A stretch of 41,587 bases of DNA, from IMG/VR virus record IMGVR_UViG_3300027759_000166, positions 1 through 41,587 of that record. One strand, written 5' to 3'. The notes below the pieces were generated by a model. The model searched no databases. It saw nothing but the letters and a program-made list of their open reading frames with translations, and was not told the origin of the DNA. This stretch comes from a virus. Shown here in pieces: positions 1-8,836 of the stretch. The position numbers and the translations under genes are program-made. Every line of letters starts with the position of its first letter. Position 1 is the first letter of the stretch.

Positions 1-2870
1 TTTTGGGTTGCTCCTGTTAAATTAACCCAACCTCCCGACAATTTTGGGTCTTGGAAGGTTATTACTTCTCCCACACCTAATTGTTGGATCATACCAGCTT
101 TTGCAATAACAACTAATACCTGATCTTCAAAAGGGTCACTTGGTGTTCCAACTAAAGATGGATTTACCTTGGTTTTAACTTTATTAACACCTGAGTTTGC
201 ACCTCCTGAAGGAGAGTTTTTAAAATATTTATCTCTAGTATTAAACTCATTTAATTTTTGTGGGTATGTTTCTTTAGTGGGATACGCAAACCATCTTTCA
301 TCACTACCGACACTTTTTTCGGCACCAAATAGAAATGGTTGTGGGGCATGTAATTTATAAAGATTTGTGGAATCTATTAGATCATAACCTGAAAATATTC
401 TTTGATAATCCAATAATGCTTGTGTTAACACATCTCCTGTTATTTCCTCCTCAAAAACTCTATTAATAAGTGACTTATACTGAAGGGTACCTCCACAATA
501 AAATTTACCTTTATTATTTTCATCAGTATTATCGTCAGGACTAGCTTGTGGGTAGTTAGGGTGTTCAGCTAAAGAATATGTACCAGGTGAACTTAATGGA
601 GCTAAGAACGTATTATCTGTTGTTGTTGTTGCGGGATTACCGGCTTCTGACTGCTGGTTATTATATTCATTATTTACTTGTTGGGTTACGGAACTAATAT
701 CAAAATCATCATCAATTTCCGCACTTCCACAGTCGCATGAACAGGCGTTACATTCAGGATAAGATAACATAGGTAATCCAATTCTAGGAAAACCTTTTAA
801 TCTTACTATGAATACAATTACAAAAGCAAAGAAAACCAAATATAATGCTAATTTAAATACCGCCTGTAATATTTGCCAAGCGGTTCTAAGTATTACCCCA
901 ATATTAAATACGGGACCTCCTGGAATTGCCGTTGCCGCACTTTCAAGTGCTGATTGTACCGCATCTATGGTTTCCCTAACTTGTATGTATAAAAAATACA
1001 AACATAATATAACTAAAACCCATTTTAAAACAGGCCAAGCCCAAGCTACAAAGTGAGCCACAAATAATAACACTAATATTGGGAATGTTAATATGTTTAA
1101 TAGTAACATCGCCAAGAAATATATAAAATCAAATTTTTGTACCGCATCATTAACAGGGAATGGATTATTTTTAGAAATACACTCTCTATCATCAATCTCT
1201 TTAATCCCTAAATGTCTTGCTCTAGATATACCGTTCTTATAACGGTCTAAAAACATTGCGGTAGTATAAACCTTATTATAATTAAGTTCAAAAAATCTAT
1301 CCTCACAATTGATTGCCTCTTGAATCATTGTGGAATCCCCATAATCGTCCCAATCTAAACTAAATGCGTATGACCTAAAAGAATCGTACGCAGCCTGATC
1401 GTAGAATGTGAATTCAAAGTCTTGTGTTTGAGTTGTGTCTACCGCATTTGAGTTTATTCCTATGTTGGCTCCAGGGGTGTTAATTGGTATACTAGTTAAA
1501 CTTCCTGTATATGGTACACCGTTTATTGTTATAGTAACGTCCTGAGAGTTAACATAAGATTGTAAAATTAATCCACCTGTTTGTGCAGGTAATACTATTG
1601 CCGGGTTTAAACTTGTTGTGGTACCAGGAACTGAAACCGAATAATTTAAAGGAACACCTAATGTTGGATCCGCGTTTGGTGTTGTTGATGCCCAACCATA
1701 CTCTTTAATATTTGGAACTAAGAAATTTGCTCTCAGTATTTCGTTTTGGATTCCTCCGTCATTTTGCCAACTAACTTTAAATCTGTATTTACCTTTTGTT
1801 GGAATCCCTACTGTGGGGTCCAAAGAAATAATTTGATTACCAAACTCATCAGTAACAATATAATCTAAGTTCATAGGGACTTTTAATAAGTAAGTTCCGT
1901 CACCGTCAATTATTTTACCCCCTTGTTCTATTTCATATTCTTCAAGTGCTGGATACCCATTTCCATCAACATTTATTGTTTGTCTTATTGCCGATACTCT
2001 ACCTTGTCCCGCCTTTAATGAACAGAATGTACCTGCCGCCAATGGAACTCTACAATTTGTTTTTAACGCTTGTTCGTCTTGGGTGGTTGCAATTGACCCC
2101 ATAAATGCCGCAGTTGGTTTTATGGTTAAATTTATCTCTTCAGACAAGTCAAAATCTTGTCTTGTAATTCCAATGAAACAAATATCAGGTTCTCCCCATA
2201 ATGGTTCAACATTAACTTGTTTAACTAATGTTATAATTTGTGGTAACTCACTTAAATTGTTTGATGATTTAAACTTAGAACCGTTAAATTGACTTTCAAC
2301 CGCAAATCCACTATCTATTAAATCTTGTGGTGTTAACGAAAAACATCCTATGTTTGAAAGGTCAAGGTTCATGACAAGGGTTTGTTGTCCTGTAGGTACC
2401 CCAAAAATCATAAAGTCACCACTATCGTTTGTTGTTACTGTGTACTTATAATATTTGTCATAAACTTCTATTACCGATCTTTCAAGAATTGCTTCGTCTC
2501 TATCAAAGAAACTACCCGTTGGTACGTGACCTAAATACTCAGGAGATTTAGGTAATAAATTATATTTATACCCATCTTCATTTTTATTATTTAATGTTTT
2601 GTAAGGATATAATTCACTTATAATTGGGTTTAACTCATCCTCATTTGTTAACGGTATAAAAACAGATAATTTTGCGTTTGCAAGTCCAAATCCTCCATTA
2701 ACTGAAACTCTACCTGCAATAACACCATAATCGGCACATCTTCTTTCGTATATTTCTGCTTGTGTTAATTTAAGTGATAGTATTTCTATAAAGTCAAAAT
2801 CTTGATCAAACTTTAAATTTACAGATTTATCTACACCTATATTAGTTCGTATTCTATATGAATGTGGCAT
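1..2870 (-). CDS. Giant tail/virion protein with membrane segments (partial, 3' end outside window)
   Basis: An uninterrupted frame of 956 codons runs from an ATG at 2868-2870 off the left edge, so the C-terminus is missing. It directly follows gp6 in transcription, the position of the gp7 wedge gene in T4, but I see no similarity to gp7. The N-terminal part contains beta-rich stretches resembling transthyretin/carboxypeptidase-regulatory folds (about residues 48-74 and 140-157, with the motif DSGDFMIFGVPTG). About residues 580-630 form one or two long hydrophobic helices, and a further hydrophobic helix lies at about 663-688. A Cys cluster CNACSCDC follows near residue 700, then an Asp/Asn-rich linker. 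A TATTTATC motif 14 bases before the ATG supports this start. Function unknown; a virion-associated membrane-inserting protein is one possibility (inference). Confidence 0.8.
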   Translation of the reverse strand, partial: MPHSYRIRTNIGVDKSVNLKFDQDFDFIEILSLKLTQAEIYERRCADYGVIAGRVSVNGGFGLANAKLSVFIPLTNEDELNPIISELYPYKTLNNKNEDGYKYNLLPKSPEYLGHVPTGSFFDRDEAILERSVIEVYDKYYKYTVTTNDSGDFMIFGVPTGQQTLVMNLDLSNIGCFSLTPQDLIDSGFAVESQFNGSKFKSSNNLSELPQIITLVKQVNVEPLWGEPDICFIGITRQDFDLSEEINLTIKPTAAFMGSIATTQDEQALKTNCRVPLAAGTFCSLKAGQGRVSAIRQTINVDGNGYPALEEYEIEQGGKIIDGDGTYLLKVPMNLDYIVTDEFGNQIISLDPTVGIPTKGKYRFKVSWQNDGGIQNEILRANFLVPNIKEYGWASTTPNADPTLGVPLNYSVSVPGTTTSLNPAIVLPAQTGGLILQSYVNSQDVTITINGVPYTGSLTSIPINTPGANIGINSNAVDTTQTQDFEFTFYDQAAYDSFRSYAFSLDWDDYGDSTMIQEAINCEDRFFELNYNKVYTTAMFLDRYKNGISRARHLGIKEIDDRECISKNNPFPVNDAVQKFDFIYFLAMLLLNILTFPILVLLFVAHFVAWAWPVLKWVLVILCLYFLYIQVRETIDAVQSALESAATAIPGGPVFNIGVILRTAWQILQAVFKLALYLVFFAFVIVFIVRLKGFPRIGLPMLSYPECNACSCDCGSAEIDDDFDISSVTQQVNNEYNNQQSEAGNPATTTTDNTFLAPLSSPGTYSLAEHPNYPQASPDDNTDENNKGKFYCGGTLQYKSLINRVFEEEITGDVLTQALLDYQRIFSGYDLIDSTNLYKLHAPQPFLFGAEKSVGSDERWFAYPTKETYPQKLNEFNTRDKYFKNSPSGGANSGVNKVKTKVNPSLVGTPSDPFEDQVLVVIAKAGMIQQLGVGEVITFQDPKLSGGWVNLTGATQ

Positions 2871-2884
2871 TAATTTCTTTTCTT

Positions 2885-2892
2885 GATAAATA
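2885..2892 (-). promoter_or_regulatory. TATTTATC late-promoter-like motif
   Basis: On the minus strand this reads TATTTATC followed by AAGAAAAG and lies 14 bases before the ATG of the giant partial gene. It matches the motif seen in front of many other genes in this window. No -35 element is evident. Promoter function is inference. Confidence 0.45.
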
Positions 2893-2896
2893 GTTT

Positions 2897-2940
2897 ATTT
2901 CCTATTTTAAAAGGATAACCCTTTTATAAAAAAAGGAAAT
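2897..2940 (-). terminator. Nested hairpin downstream of gp6
   Basis: An inner 7-bp stem (TAAAAGG at 2908-2914 with CCTTTTA at 2920-2926, loop of 5) sits inside an outer 7-bp stem (ATTTCCT at 2897-2903 with AGGAAAT at 2934-2940). It fills the short gap between the gp6 stop and the next promoter-like motif. It lacks a clean U-tract, so it is a weak terminator or an RNA processing/stability element. Confidence 0.4.
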
Positions 2941-2942
2941 TA

Positions 2943-4784
2943 TCAAGAATATGTTACTGAAGATAAATTAACAACACTTACTCTAATATCTTTGTTTCCA
3001 AATCTAACTTGGTATATTTGCGTTGGGTCAGCAAAAATAGTGTCGGATATCAACTGAATTTCTTTTGTTGATTGATTAGAATATGGTTGTGATGTTTGTG
3101 ATGAAGAATACTGTCCCCCAACTTTGTTAAAGACCTGTATATCCGATATTGACAATACTCCGTTTTCCGCTTGTATTAGTCTTCTTAATTCAGAAATATT
3201 AACATTTTGACCTAATTGTCTTGACGTTGGTGACATATATGTAGATACAATATCTATGATTTTTGCAATTATAGATCCCTGACTTTGTGAAGAATCTAAA
3301 ACCACCGCAATGTCAAACCCTAAGTCAATAACATTAGCACTTTCTACAGATATGTAATCATTTATCATTCTATAGTTTGATAAATAATTTGCAATATTAG
3401 TTTTTAATGCGTTTGGAACTACTGATGTAAGTGTCCCACTTGAGTCATAAGAAAGTAATTTTATTTTTATTTTGTTATTTTCCTCTACTATCGACACTTT
3501 AGATGGTGCCCCAAATTGTGAAGGCATATTTCTTAATAATGAATCATAGTCATTAACCGTTACCGCTCTATTTTGTGATGAGAAGTTGAAAGAAACAAAA
3601 TTTCTAATTTCCTCTAATGTTGGTGCTGCCGCTCCACCAACCGCAGCGATCGGGTTTGTACAACTTAATGAGTTTGACGTACTTGTATTAAGACTCTCAG
3701 AAGGACCGTTAACAAAGAAATTACTTTTCTGTACTTGAGTAATAACCCCAACACCGACATTACTTGATATTCCCCCACCAATTCTATACTGAATAAACAA
3801 TGTTGAGTTTGATTTAAGTGTACTTCCTAAACCTAAATTATTAACGTATTTGTTTATGTTAATTGATTGTCCATTCCTTGCAAATTCCCTTAATTGTTCT
3901 TCCGCAGAATTATTACCACCACCAAAAGTTAATTTCATAAAACCTTGTGGGGTATATTCTGTAATAAATTTATCACTTGTTGTAATGTATCTACCGATTT
4001 TAATACCAGGAGCATCCGAAGGTTTTGTTGGGTCTTCAACAAAAACTCTGTCTTCAACTAAGGCCCTTACTTCATAAAATCTGTTATTAGGAGATAAAAA
4101 ATCTTGATCTGAAGGTACGTTACTATATTGTGATCCGTCTTTTACAATGACACTAGTTACTCCCAACACATTTCTTTCAGGTAAAAATAACTCAAAAAAT
4201 GGTTTAACATCGTTAGGTGTTATAACTCTTTTAAAAACTTTAGTTAAACCATTAAGAACTACTTCTCTTTTGGTTACTGTGTAATTTTGTATTGTACCAT
4301 TTGAATCTATATTTGGTCTTACTATTCTTGAATTTGGTTGTCCTTCTCCATTATATTGAGATGAAAAATCTATATCATACACAGTTTCATATGATTGACC
4401 TGCACCATTAACTTGAGTACCTCTTCTTAATATACCACAATATCTTATATCTTCCTTATCTCCAAACGCAGGTACAACAATAGAAAAATCAACTAATGAT
4501 ATTGATGGTCTTTGTCCCGGTATTTTTAAACCGTATGTTCTTGCAATGTTAAATAATGAAGTCTTTTGTTGTGCGTATTGTAATACAGTCTCTTGTATAC
4601 TTCTATCAATTTGAAAATTAAGGTTGTCGGCAACTGCGGCATTTAAATCCATTAAAACGGAAAATACCGAAGCATCATTAAAATTTTGTATTAATTCAGG
4701 ATAATAAGTTTTTACGTAATTAACTAATTCTGTTCTAACTCCTTGAAAATCCCTTGTTGTATATGATATTTTTTTATCTGCCAT
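2943..4784 (-). CDS. 6: Baseplate wedge protein, T4 gp6-like (gpJ superfamily)
   Basis: The 613-residue product matches the T4 gp6 / P2 gpJ family, which forms the baseplate wedge ring that controls contraction. The N-terminus (SYTTRDF, then a helical region with FNDASVFSVLMDLNAAVADNL near residues 35-55) is the conserved gp6 opening, and the C-terminal half has the EEIRNF...QNRAVTVNDYDSLL pattern typical of gpJ-like wedge proteins. T4 gp6 is about 660 residues, so the length fits. It starts 4 bases after the gp25 stop with no promoter motif between, so the two are co-transcribed and probably translationally coupled, as expected for partners in one wedge. Confidence 0.85.
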   Translation of the reverse strand: MADKKISYTTRDFQGVRTELVNYVKTYYPELIQNFNDASVFSVLMDLNAAVADNLNFQIDRSIQETVLQYAQQKTSLFNIARTYGLKIPGQRPSISLVDFSIVVPAFGDKEDIRYCGILRRGTQVNGAGQSYETVYDIDFSSQYNGEGQPNSRIVRPNIDSNGTIQNYTVTKREVVLNGLTKVFKRVITPNDVKPFFELFLPERNVLGVTSVIVKDGSQYSNVPSDQDFLSPNNRFYEVRALVEDRVFVEDPTKPSDAPGIKIGRYITTSDKFITEYTPQGFMKLTFGGGNNSAEEQLREFARNGQSININKYVNNLGLGSTLKSNSTLFIQYRIGGGISSNVGVGVITQVQKSNFFVNGPSESLNTSTSNSLSCTNPIAAVGGAAAPTLEEIRNFVSFNFSSQNRAVTVNDYDSLLRNMPSQFGAPSKVSIVEENNKIKIKLLSYDSSGTLTSVVPNALKTNIANYLSNYRMINDYISVESANVIDLGFDIAVVLDSSQSQGSIIAKIIDIVSTYMSPTSRQLGQNVNISELRRLIQAENGVLSISDIQVFNKVGGQYSSSQTSQPYSNQSTKEIQLISDTIFADPTQIYQVRFGNKDIRVSVVNLSSVTYS

Positions 4785-4788
4785 ACTA

Positions 4789-5247
4789 TTAAATATTTAA
4801 AATAATGAAATCACTACTGTTAAATGCGTCGGAAGTTATTTTATAATCAATCCTAACTCTTGCAGTATGTTCTTTTTGTGAAATGTTTGGTACGGTAAAC
4901 TCTCTTTGATCCTCACCGTTTATAAAAGTACCTTTGTCTTCATACTCTGTTGAGGCGTCTGTAATTAAAACATTAGTAATTAAAACCCCAGGCATAAATT
5001 CCTCAACGGAATCTCTAATTTCAGCCTCTATTTCGGCAAATGTTGGTCCGTCTAATGGTTCAAAAATATATTCATATAATCTTGATCCAAAATCAGGTAA
5101 ATAATATCTACTTCCTTTTCTTGTTAATAATAAATGTATAAGATTAGTTCTAACTTCTTCAGAAGCGTAATCTGTTAAATCTAAATATTTACCGTTAAAG
5201 GAATCCCTAAAAGGGAAAGTAATCCCGTAAGTTATACCATTTGCCAT
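4789..5247 (-). CDS. 25: Baseplate wedge protein, gp25/GPW family
   Basis: The 152-residue product matches the gp25/GPW family, the small baseplate wedge protein that nucleates sheath attachment. The conserved block is visible at about residues 33-80: a helix with LIHLLLTRKGSRYYLPDFGSR followed by a Glu-rich helix (AEIEAEIRDSVEEFMPGV). T4 gp25 is 132 residues. It is followed 4 bases later by gp6, the same partner as in T4-type baseplates. Two TATTTAT-type motifs lie upstream, 30 and 4 bases before the ATG; the farther one overlaps the T-tract of the terminator of the preceding gene. Confidence 0.85.
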   Translation of the reverse strand: MANGITYGITFPFRDSFNGKYLDLTDYASEEVRTNLIHLLLTRKGSRYYLPDFGSRLYEYIFEPLDGPTFAEIEAEIRDSVEEFMPGVLITNVLITDASTEYEDKGTFINGEDQREFTVPNISQKEHTARVRIDYKITSDAFNSSDFIILNI

Positions 5248-5277
5248 ATCTAATAAATATAGTATTCGGATATTTTA

Positions 5278-5285
5278 TATAAATA
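5278..5285 (-). promoter_or_regulatory. TATTTATA late-promoter-like motif before gp25
   Basis: The minus strand reads TATTTATATAAAATA, 30 bases before the gp25 ATG, abutting the T-tract of the hairpin at 5290-5311. A second TATTTATT copy at 5252-5259 is only 4 bases from the ATG and may be incidental. Promoter role is inference. Confidence 0.45.
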
Positions 5286-5311
5286 AAAAAATCACTGATT
5301 TCTCAGTGATT
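5286..5311 (-). terminator. Rho-independent terminator containing the stop codon of the DUF5522 gene
   Basis: A perfect 9-bp stem (AATCACTGA at 5290-5298 with TCAGTGATT at 5303-5311, loop of 4) is followed on the minus strand by a run of T residues. The TGA stop codon of the upstream gene (5303-5305) lies inside the stem. It separates the replication/nucleotide block from gp25. Confidence 0.75.
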
Positions 5312-5521
5312 CTTTAATCTTGTGTTTCCTCTTTCAGACATAGGTTCATAGGGACAATGTAAACATCCGTTTCCACAACATCTACCCCTTTTCATATGAA
5401 AAGATTCTGTCATTACTATATTACCGTTTTTATCCTTATAAAAGTCAGGTTCAGGAGATTTTTTTGTTATCTCCCGAACATATAACTGTTGTATCCAATC
5501 TTTAGATGCGCTTACTGTCAT
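5303..5521 (-). CDS. DUF5522-like small Cys-rich protein
   Basis: This 72-residue protein carries the signature FHMKRGRCCGNGCLHCPYEP at about residues 41-60, a compact CC-x3-C-x2-C cluster that looks metal-binding and that I recognise from the DUF5522 family of small cellular proteins. The function of that family is not known to me. It sits 10 bases after the ribonucleotide reductase stop and appears to be the last gene of that transcript, ending inside a terminator hairpin. The family is mainly known to me from Bacteroidota chromosomes, so acquisition from the host is likely (inference). Possible roles include a small iron- or zinc-binding accessory; this is not shown by the sequence. Confidence 0.7.
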   Translation of the reverse strand: MTVSASKDWIQQLYVREITKKSPEPDFYKDKNGNIVMTESFHMKRGRCCGNGCLHCPYEPMSERGNTRLKNH

Positions 5522-5531
5522 TTTAATTTTA

Positions 5532-7391
5532 TTATACTATTTCACAAGCCCCACCAGCACAGGCGGCTTCCCCTCTAAGGTCGGTATTATCTTGTAACTC
5601 AATAACTTTTGTAAGATCCACATCTTTTAATGTGTTTAATAATCTATCAAAATCTTCTTTTGTACAATCTTCAAAAGGTGCTTGGGTATAAGTTCCTCCG
5701 TTATAAGGTAATACAGATAGTCCATTATAAAACTTACGGTTATCCCACATCCATTCACCAACTAATTCCCATTCGTCTTCTTTAATTGAAACTGTTGCCG
5801 ATACGTTATGAGTATTTTGTCCTGTTCTATGACCTGGTTTAATCCATTCTTGTGCAACTTTTTTAACTCTTTCCAACATTTGGAATACTGATTCGTGTCT
5901 TATGATAGCACCTTCAGGGGCTTTTTGTGGTATACCAATTACTGCAGTATCGTGAGGACGGAAAAACTCATCTTCAATCAACTCAGGGTGATTAATCGCC
6001 AAGTAATTATAGATTGATTCATTTTTACCTACACGGATTCTTCTTAGGTAATAATCGTTATGCCAAGCGTGGATTCCTGACGATGTGCCCAATACCAATG
6101 ATGAGGTTCCGGATGGTTTAACTGTCGTTGATCTTGCAGATTTGTTAATTCCAATAAGACCTGCAACCCTTTCATTTTCTTCTTTAACGGCTTGAGCCGC
6201 CGCTTTCATATCATATCCTAAAACAACACCCGAACCGATTCCTGTCATTCCAACACCAATAAGTGCGTCTTTTTCAGTTGTTCTTTTCCAAACGTCTCTT
6301 AGGTAATGGAAGTCAGTATAACCTGCTTGTAATGTTCCAATGAATGCGGCCCCTTTAACTCTTTGTTCAAAATCTTCTTGTGATTCAATATCAGACGCAT
6401 TTACTTCACATAAGTTACAGAATTGGTTAGGACGAAGTGCAATCTCACAACAAGGATTAGTTCCCCAATCTTTATCGTTTGACAAATAGATACCAGGTTC
6501 TCCTGCTCCTGATAACTCAATACGTTTCCAAAGACCCATAAAGAATTCTTTTGTAATTTTGTGACGAAGAAGTACTGCCGAGTTATTTGCTCTACCTCTT
6601 TGTGCATTTTGTTCCCACCAATTACCTGACTTACAAGAAATCATTTCTTCATCATCAGCCGAGAATAATGAGATAAGTGCCGCTCTTCTAATACCACCTG
6701 CAAGTACTGCGTCTGCAATATGACATATAATATCGTGAGTTTCAATTGATGTTAATTTTTCACCATCTTTTTTGTTATTTAAAACTTTTGTTATGTGGTG
6801 GATACAATCTTTTAACGGTTGAGGTCCTGGAGCTTTTCCTCCAGAAGTAACCAATAAGGCTCCTTTATGTCGGATATCCGAAAAATCAAACACAGGGGTT
6901 GACGCTTTTGTGCCCATATATGACTCAATAAGTACTTTAATTGCGTCTGCCCATCCTTCAATTGAATCTCCAATTAAGTACCTTCTTGTTCTTGTTGGAT
7001 TTGGTTTTTTAATTTCTGGTAGTTTATCTACGTGGTGTCTTTGTACCGAGAACCCTACTCCTGTACCTCCTAAAAGTAAGAACATTGTCTCCGAAAATGC
7101 GTCCGTATGGTCAATAGGTAAATAAGCACAGTTATAAACTCTATTTGGTGAAATCTCAATTGGTTTACCTCCAAATTGTAATGATCTCATTGATGGAAGA
7201 ATTTTTTTATCATATACCATTTTGTATACGTTTTCAATTTCTTCTTTAATTTGTGGGTATTTTTTTTGGTGCATTTCTTTGTTTCTTGTTACCAATTCTT
7301 CCCACGATTCCCTTCTATTTAATTCAGGTACAAATTTAGCGTATTTCATATACACCGTAATATCACTCAATATTTTTTGTGAAATATCCAT
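5532..7391 (-). CDS. nrdJ: Adenosylcobalamin-dependent (class II) ribonucleotide reductase
   Basis: The 619-residue protein resembles monomeric class II ribonucleoside-triphosphate reductases (Lactobacillus leichmannii type, about 739 residues), which make deoxynucleotides using coenzyme B12. The active-site pattern is intact: C88 corresponds to the first redox Cys, N312-P-C314-C-E316 to the thiyl-radical loop (N406/C408/E410 in the Lactobacillus enzyme), and C325, exactly 11 residues after C314, to the second redox Cys. The C-terminal CxxxxC pair (C611, C616) ends three residues before the stop as in that enzyme. It lies 26 bases after the gp41 stop in the replication transcript. The protein is shorter than the model enzyme, so part of the regulatory region may be reduced. 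It implies that the host takes up or makes cobalamin. Confidence 0.9.
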   Translation of the reverse strand: MDISQKILSDITVYMKYAKFVPELNRRESWEELVTRNKEMHQKKYPQIKEEIENVYKMVYDKKILPSMRSLQFGGKPIEISPNRVYNCAYLPIDHTDAFSETMFLLLGGTGVGFSVQRHHVDKLPEIKKPNPTRTRRYLIGDSIEGWADAIKVLIESYMGTKASTPVFDFSDIRHKGALLVTSGGKAPGPQPLKDCIHHITKVLNNKKDGEKLTSIETHDIICHIADAVLAGGIRRAALISLFSADDEEMISCKSGNWWEQNAQRGRANNSAVLLRHKITKEFFMGLWKRIELSGAGEPGIYLSNDKDWGTNPCCEIALRPNQFCNLCEVNASDIESQEDFEQRVKGAAFIGTLQAGYTDFHYLRDVWKRTTEKDALIGVGMTGIGSGVVLGYDMKAAAQAVKEENERVAGLIGINKSARSTTVKPSGTSSLVLGTSSGIHAWHNDYYLRRIRVGKNESIYNYLAINHPELIEDEFFRPHDTAVIGIPQKAPEGAIIRHESVFQMLERVKKVAQEWIKPGHRTGQNTHNVSATVSIKEDEWELVGEWMWDNRKFYNGLSVLPYNGGTYTQAPFEDCTKEDFDRLLNTLKDVDLTKVIELQDNTDLRGEAACAGGACEIV

Positions 7392-7417
7392 ATTATTTAA
7401 ATTTAATTATTTTATTT

Positions 7418-8803
7418 TTATTCAGTTTTTTGATTCTCTCGTTCTTTTCTTTTTTCTAACAATTCTTTAACCCTTTGTCTTTGTCTTTCTTCTTTTTGTT
7501 CTTCAAGACCTAAGAATGTGGTTGTAGATTCGGTATCAATGTCAATCATAGCGTTATCAAATTTGCAATTTTCAAAAACCACACCGTCATCTCCGACACG
7601 AGACTTGGTAATTGCAATTGTGGCTAATTTCATTTCTTTTTGTTGTAACGTTTTTGCTACTGTAATAATAACGTGACCTACTTGAGCCTTTTTGATTGAT
7701 CCTCCCATTTGATCGGTTGTAACAACTTGAGAAGATATAGATGCTCTATTACCTTGTGTTGCGGTCCAACCAACAAGATTTAATTCATGACACATAGACT
7801 CAAATCCTCTCATAACCGAACCTTCACTTTTCCATTCGTCACCCAAATTTTTATCAGGAACGATACAGTCAATATAATCCAAAACAATCATGTCTATCTT
7901 AATTCCGTCCGCAATCATTTTTCTGATTTCGTTCTTTATTTGAGTCATTGTTTTAGTATCTGAAGGTAGTTTTTTCAAATCTAATGTGTTTGGCATTTTT
8001 TCTTTGATTTCTTTTACCTTATTCATCACCTCTTCTTTTTTTTCTGATAATTCATCAGGGTGAATCTTTGTCCAAAGGGTAAAATGTTTCCTTTGTATCA
8101 CTTTTGGGTTGTCTTCAAAAAATATTTGAAGAACGTTAAATCCTAAGTTAAATGCGTGATTTGAAATCTTTGTGAGGATGGTAGACTTACCTACTCCTGT
8201 TGGCGCCAATATAACACCGATCTCACCTTTTGCTAATCCTCCTTTTAACAACCTATCAATTCCTGGAATTCCCATTGGGATAGGGTGTCTGTAATCCTCG
8301 TCCAAGACTTGGTCTAAATTTGAGAAGACATCCATTGTTGTAGTGTCTTTTGACCCAACAAGTAGGGCTTCTCTAACCAGTTCTTCTAGTGTGTCATAGT
8401 TTTCAAACTCACCACCGTCTATGATTTTTTGTGCCTTTTTCATTACTTTCTGTAACTCTTGTTGTTTACAGAATTTAAGTGCCTTTTCTTGTACGAAATC
8501 TACACCATCGATAGGTGCGTCCTTGATTTTTTTAATTGTGTCAAGAACTACTTTAACTGCGGTTTCTTGTTGTAATTCGGATTTTGCGACTTGTTCTAAG
8601 GTATCAAACGATGGTGTATGCTCGTATTTTGTATAATACTCTTTTACCATCTGAATGATAATCTTAAAGTACTTATTCTCAAAATAATTATTTTCAATAA
8701 CGTCAATAATTGAGTGAGAAAATTCTTTGTCTAAAATGATTTGATTAAGTAATTGTATCTGAAAATTGTTACCGAGATATTCAAAATTTTTATTAGTCGC
8801 CAT
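7418..8803 (-). CDS. 41: Replicative DNA helicase, DnaB/T4 gp41-like
   Basis: The 461-residue protein has the two-part build of DnaB-family hexameric helicases: a helical N-terminal domain (to about residue 150) and a RecA-like motor. Walker A is APTGVGKST at 200-208; Walker B is IDMIVLDYID near 315, and a TQGNRASISS motif with following Gln/Arg-rich stretch fits the later helicase motifs. T4 gp41 is 475 residues. It unwinds the fork for leading-strand synthesis and recruits primase. No primase (gp61) or loader (gp59) is recognisable beside it. The C-terminus is a highly charged Glu/Lys/Arg helix. A TATTTATC motif lies 22 bases upstream in the short gap after the 149-residue gene. Confidence 0.88.
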   Translation of the reverse strand: MATNKNFEYLGNNFQIQLLNQIILDKEFSHSIIDVIENNYFENKYFKIIIQMVKEYYTKYEHTPSFDTLEQVAKSELQQETAVKVVLDTIKKIKDAPIDGVDFVQEKALKFCKQQELQKVMKKAQKIIDGGEFENYDTLEELVREALLVGSKDTTTMDVFSNLDQVLDEDYRHPIPMGIPGIDRLLKGGLAKGEIGVILAPTGVGKSTILTKISNHAFNLGFNVLQIFFEDNPKVIQRKHFTLWTKIHPDELSEKKEEVMNKVKEIKEKMPNTLDLKKLPSDTKTMTQIKNEIRKMIADGIKIDMIVLDYIDCIVPDKNLGDEWKSEGSVMRGFESMCHELNLVGWTATQGNRASISSQVVTTDQMGGSIKKAQVGHVIITVAKTLQQKEMKLATIAITKSRVGDDGVVFENCKFDNAMIDIDTESTTTFLGLEEQKEERQRQRVKELLEKRKERENQKTE

Positions 8804-8825
8804 AGTTTTTCTTTCTGTTAGTAAT

Positions 8826-8833
8826 GATAAATA
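8826..8833 (-). promoter_or_regulatory. TATTTATC motif before the gp41 helicase
   Basis: The minus strand reads GAGTATTTATCATTAC, 22 bases before the helicase ATG and just after the preceding stop codon. It fits the window-wide motif, though helicase genes are usually expressed early, so this copy could be fortuitous or could drive late re-expression. Confidence 0.3.
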
Positions 8834-8836
8834 CTC

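Noticed and set aside
169-2292. Short plus-strand open frames in the first 2.9 kb
   Set aside because: They lie opposite a 956-codon uninterrupted minus-strand frame with recognisable protein character and a promoter motif at its start.
1-2870. Assignment of the left-edge gene as gp7
   Set aside because: Position matches T4 gp7, but I see no sequence similarity, and the membrane helices do not fit gp7.
5252-5259. TATTTATT copy 4 bases before the gp25 ATG as the main promoter
   Set aside because: A better match (TATTTATATAAAATA) lies 30 bases upstream; the near copy leaves no room for a leader, though 4-base spacing recurs at 29741 and 37699, so it is not fully excluded.
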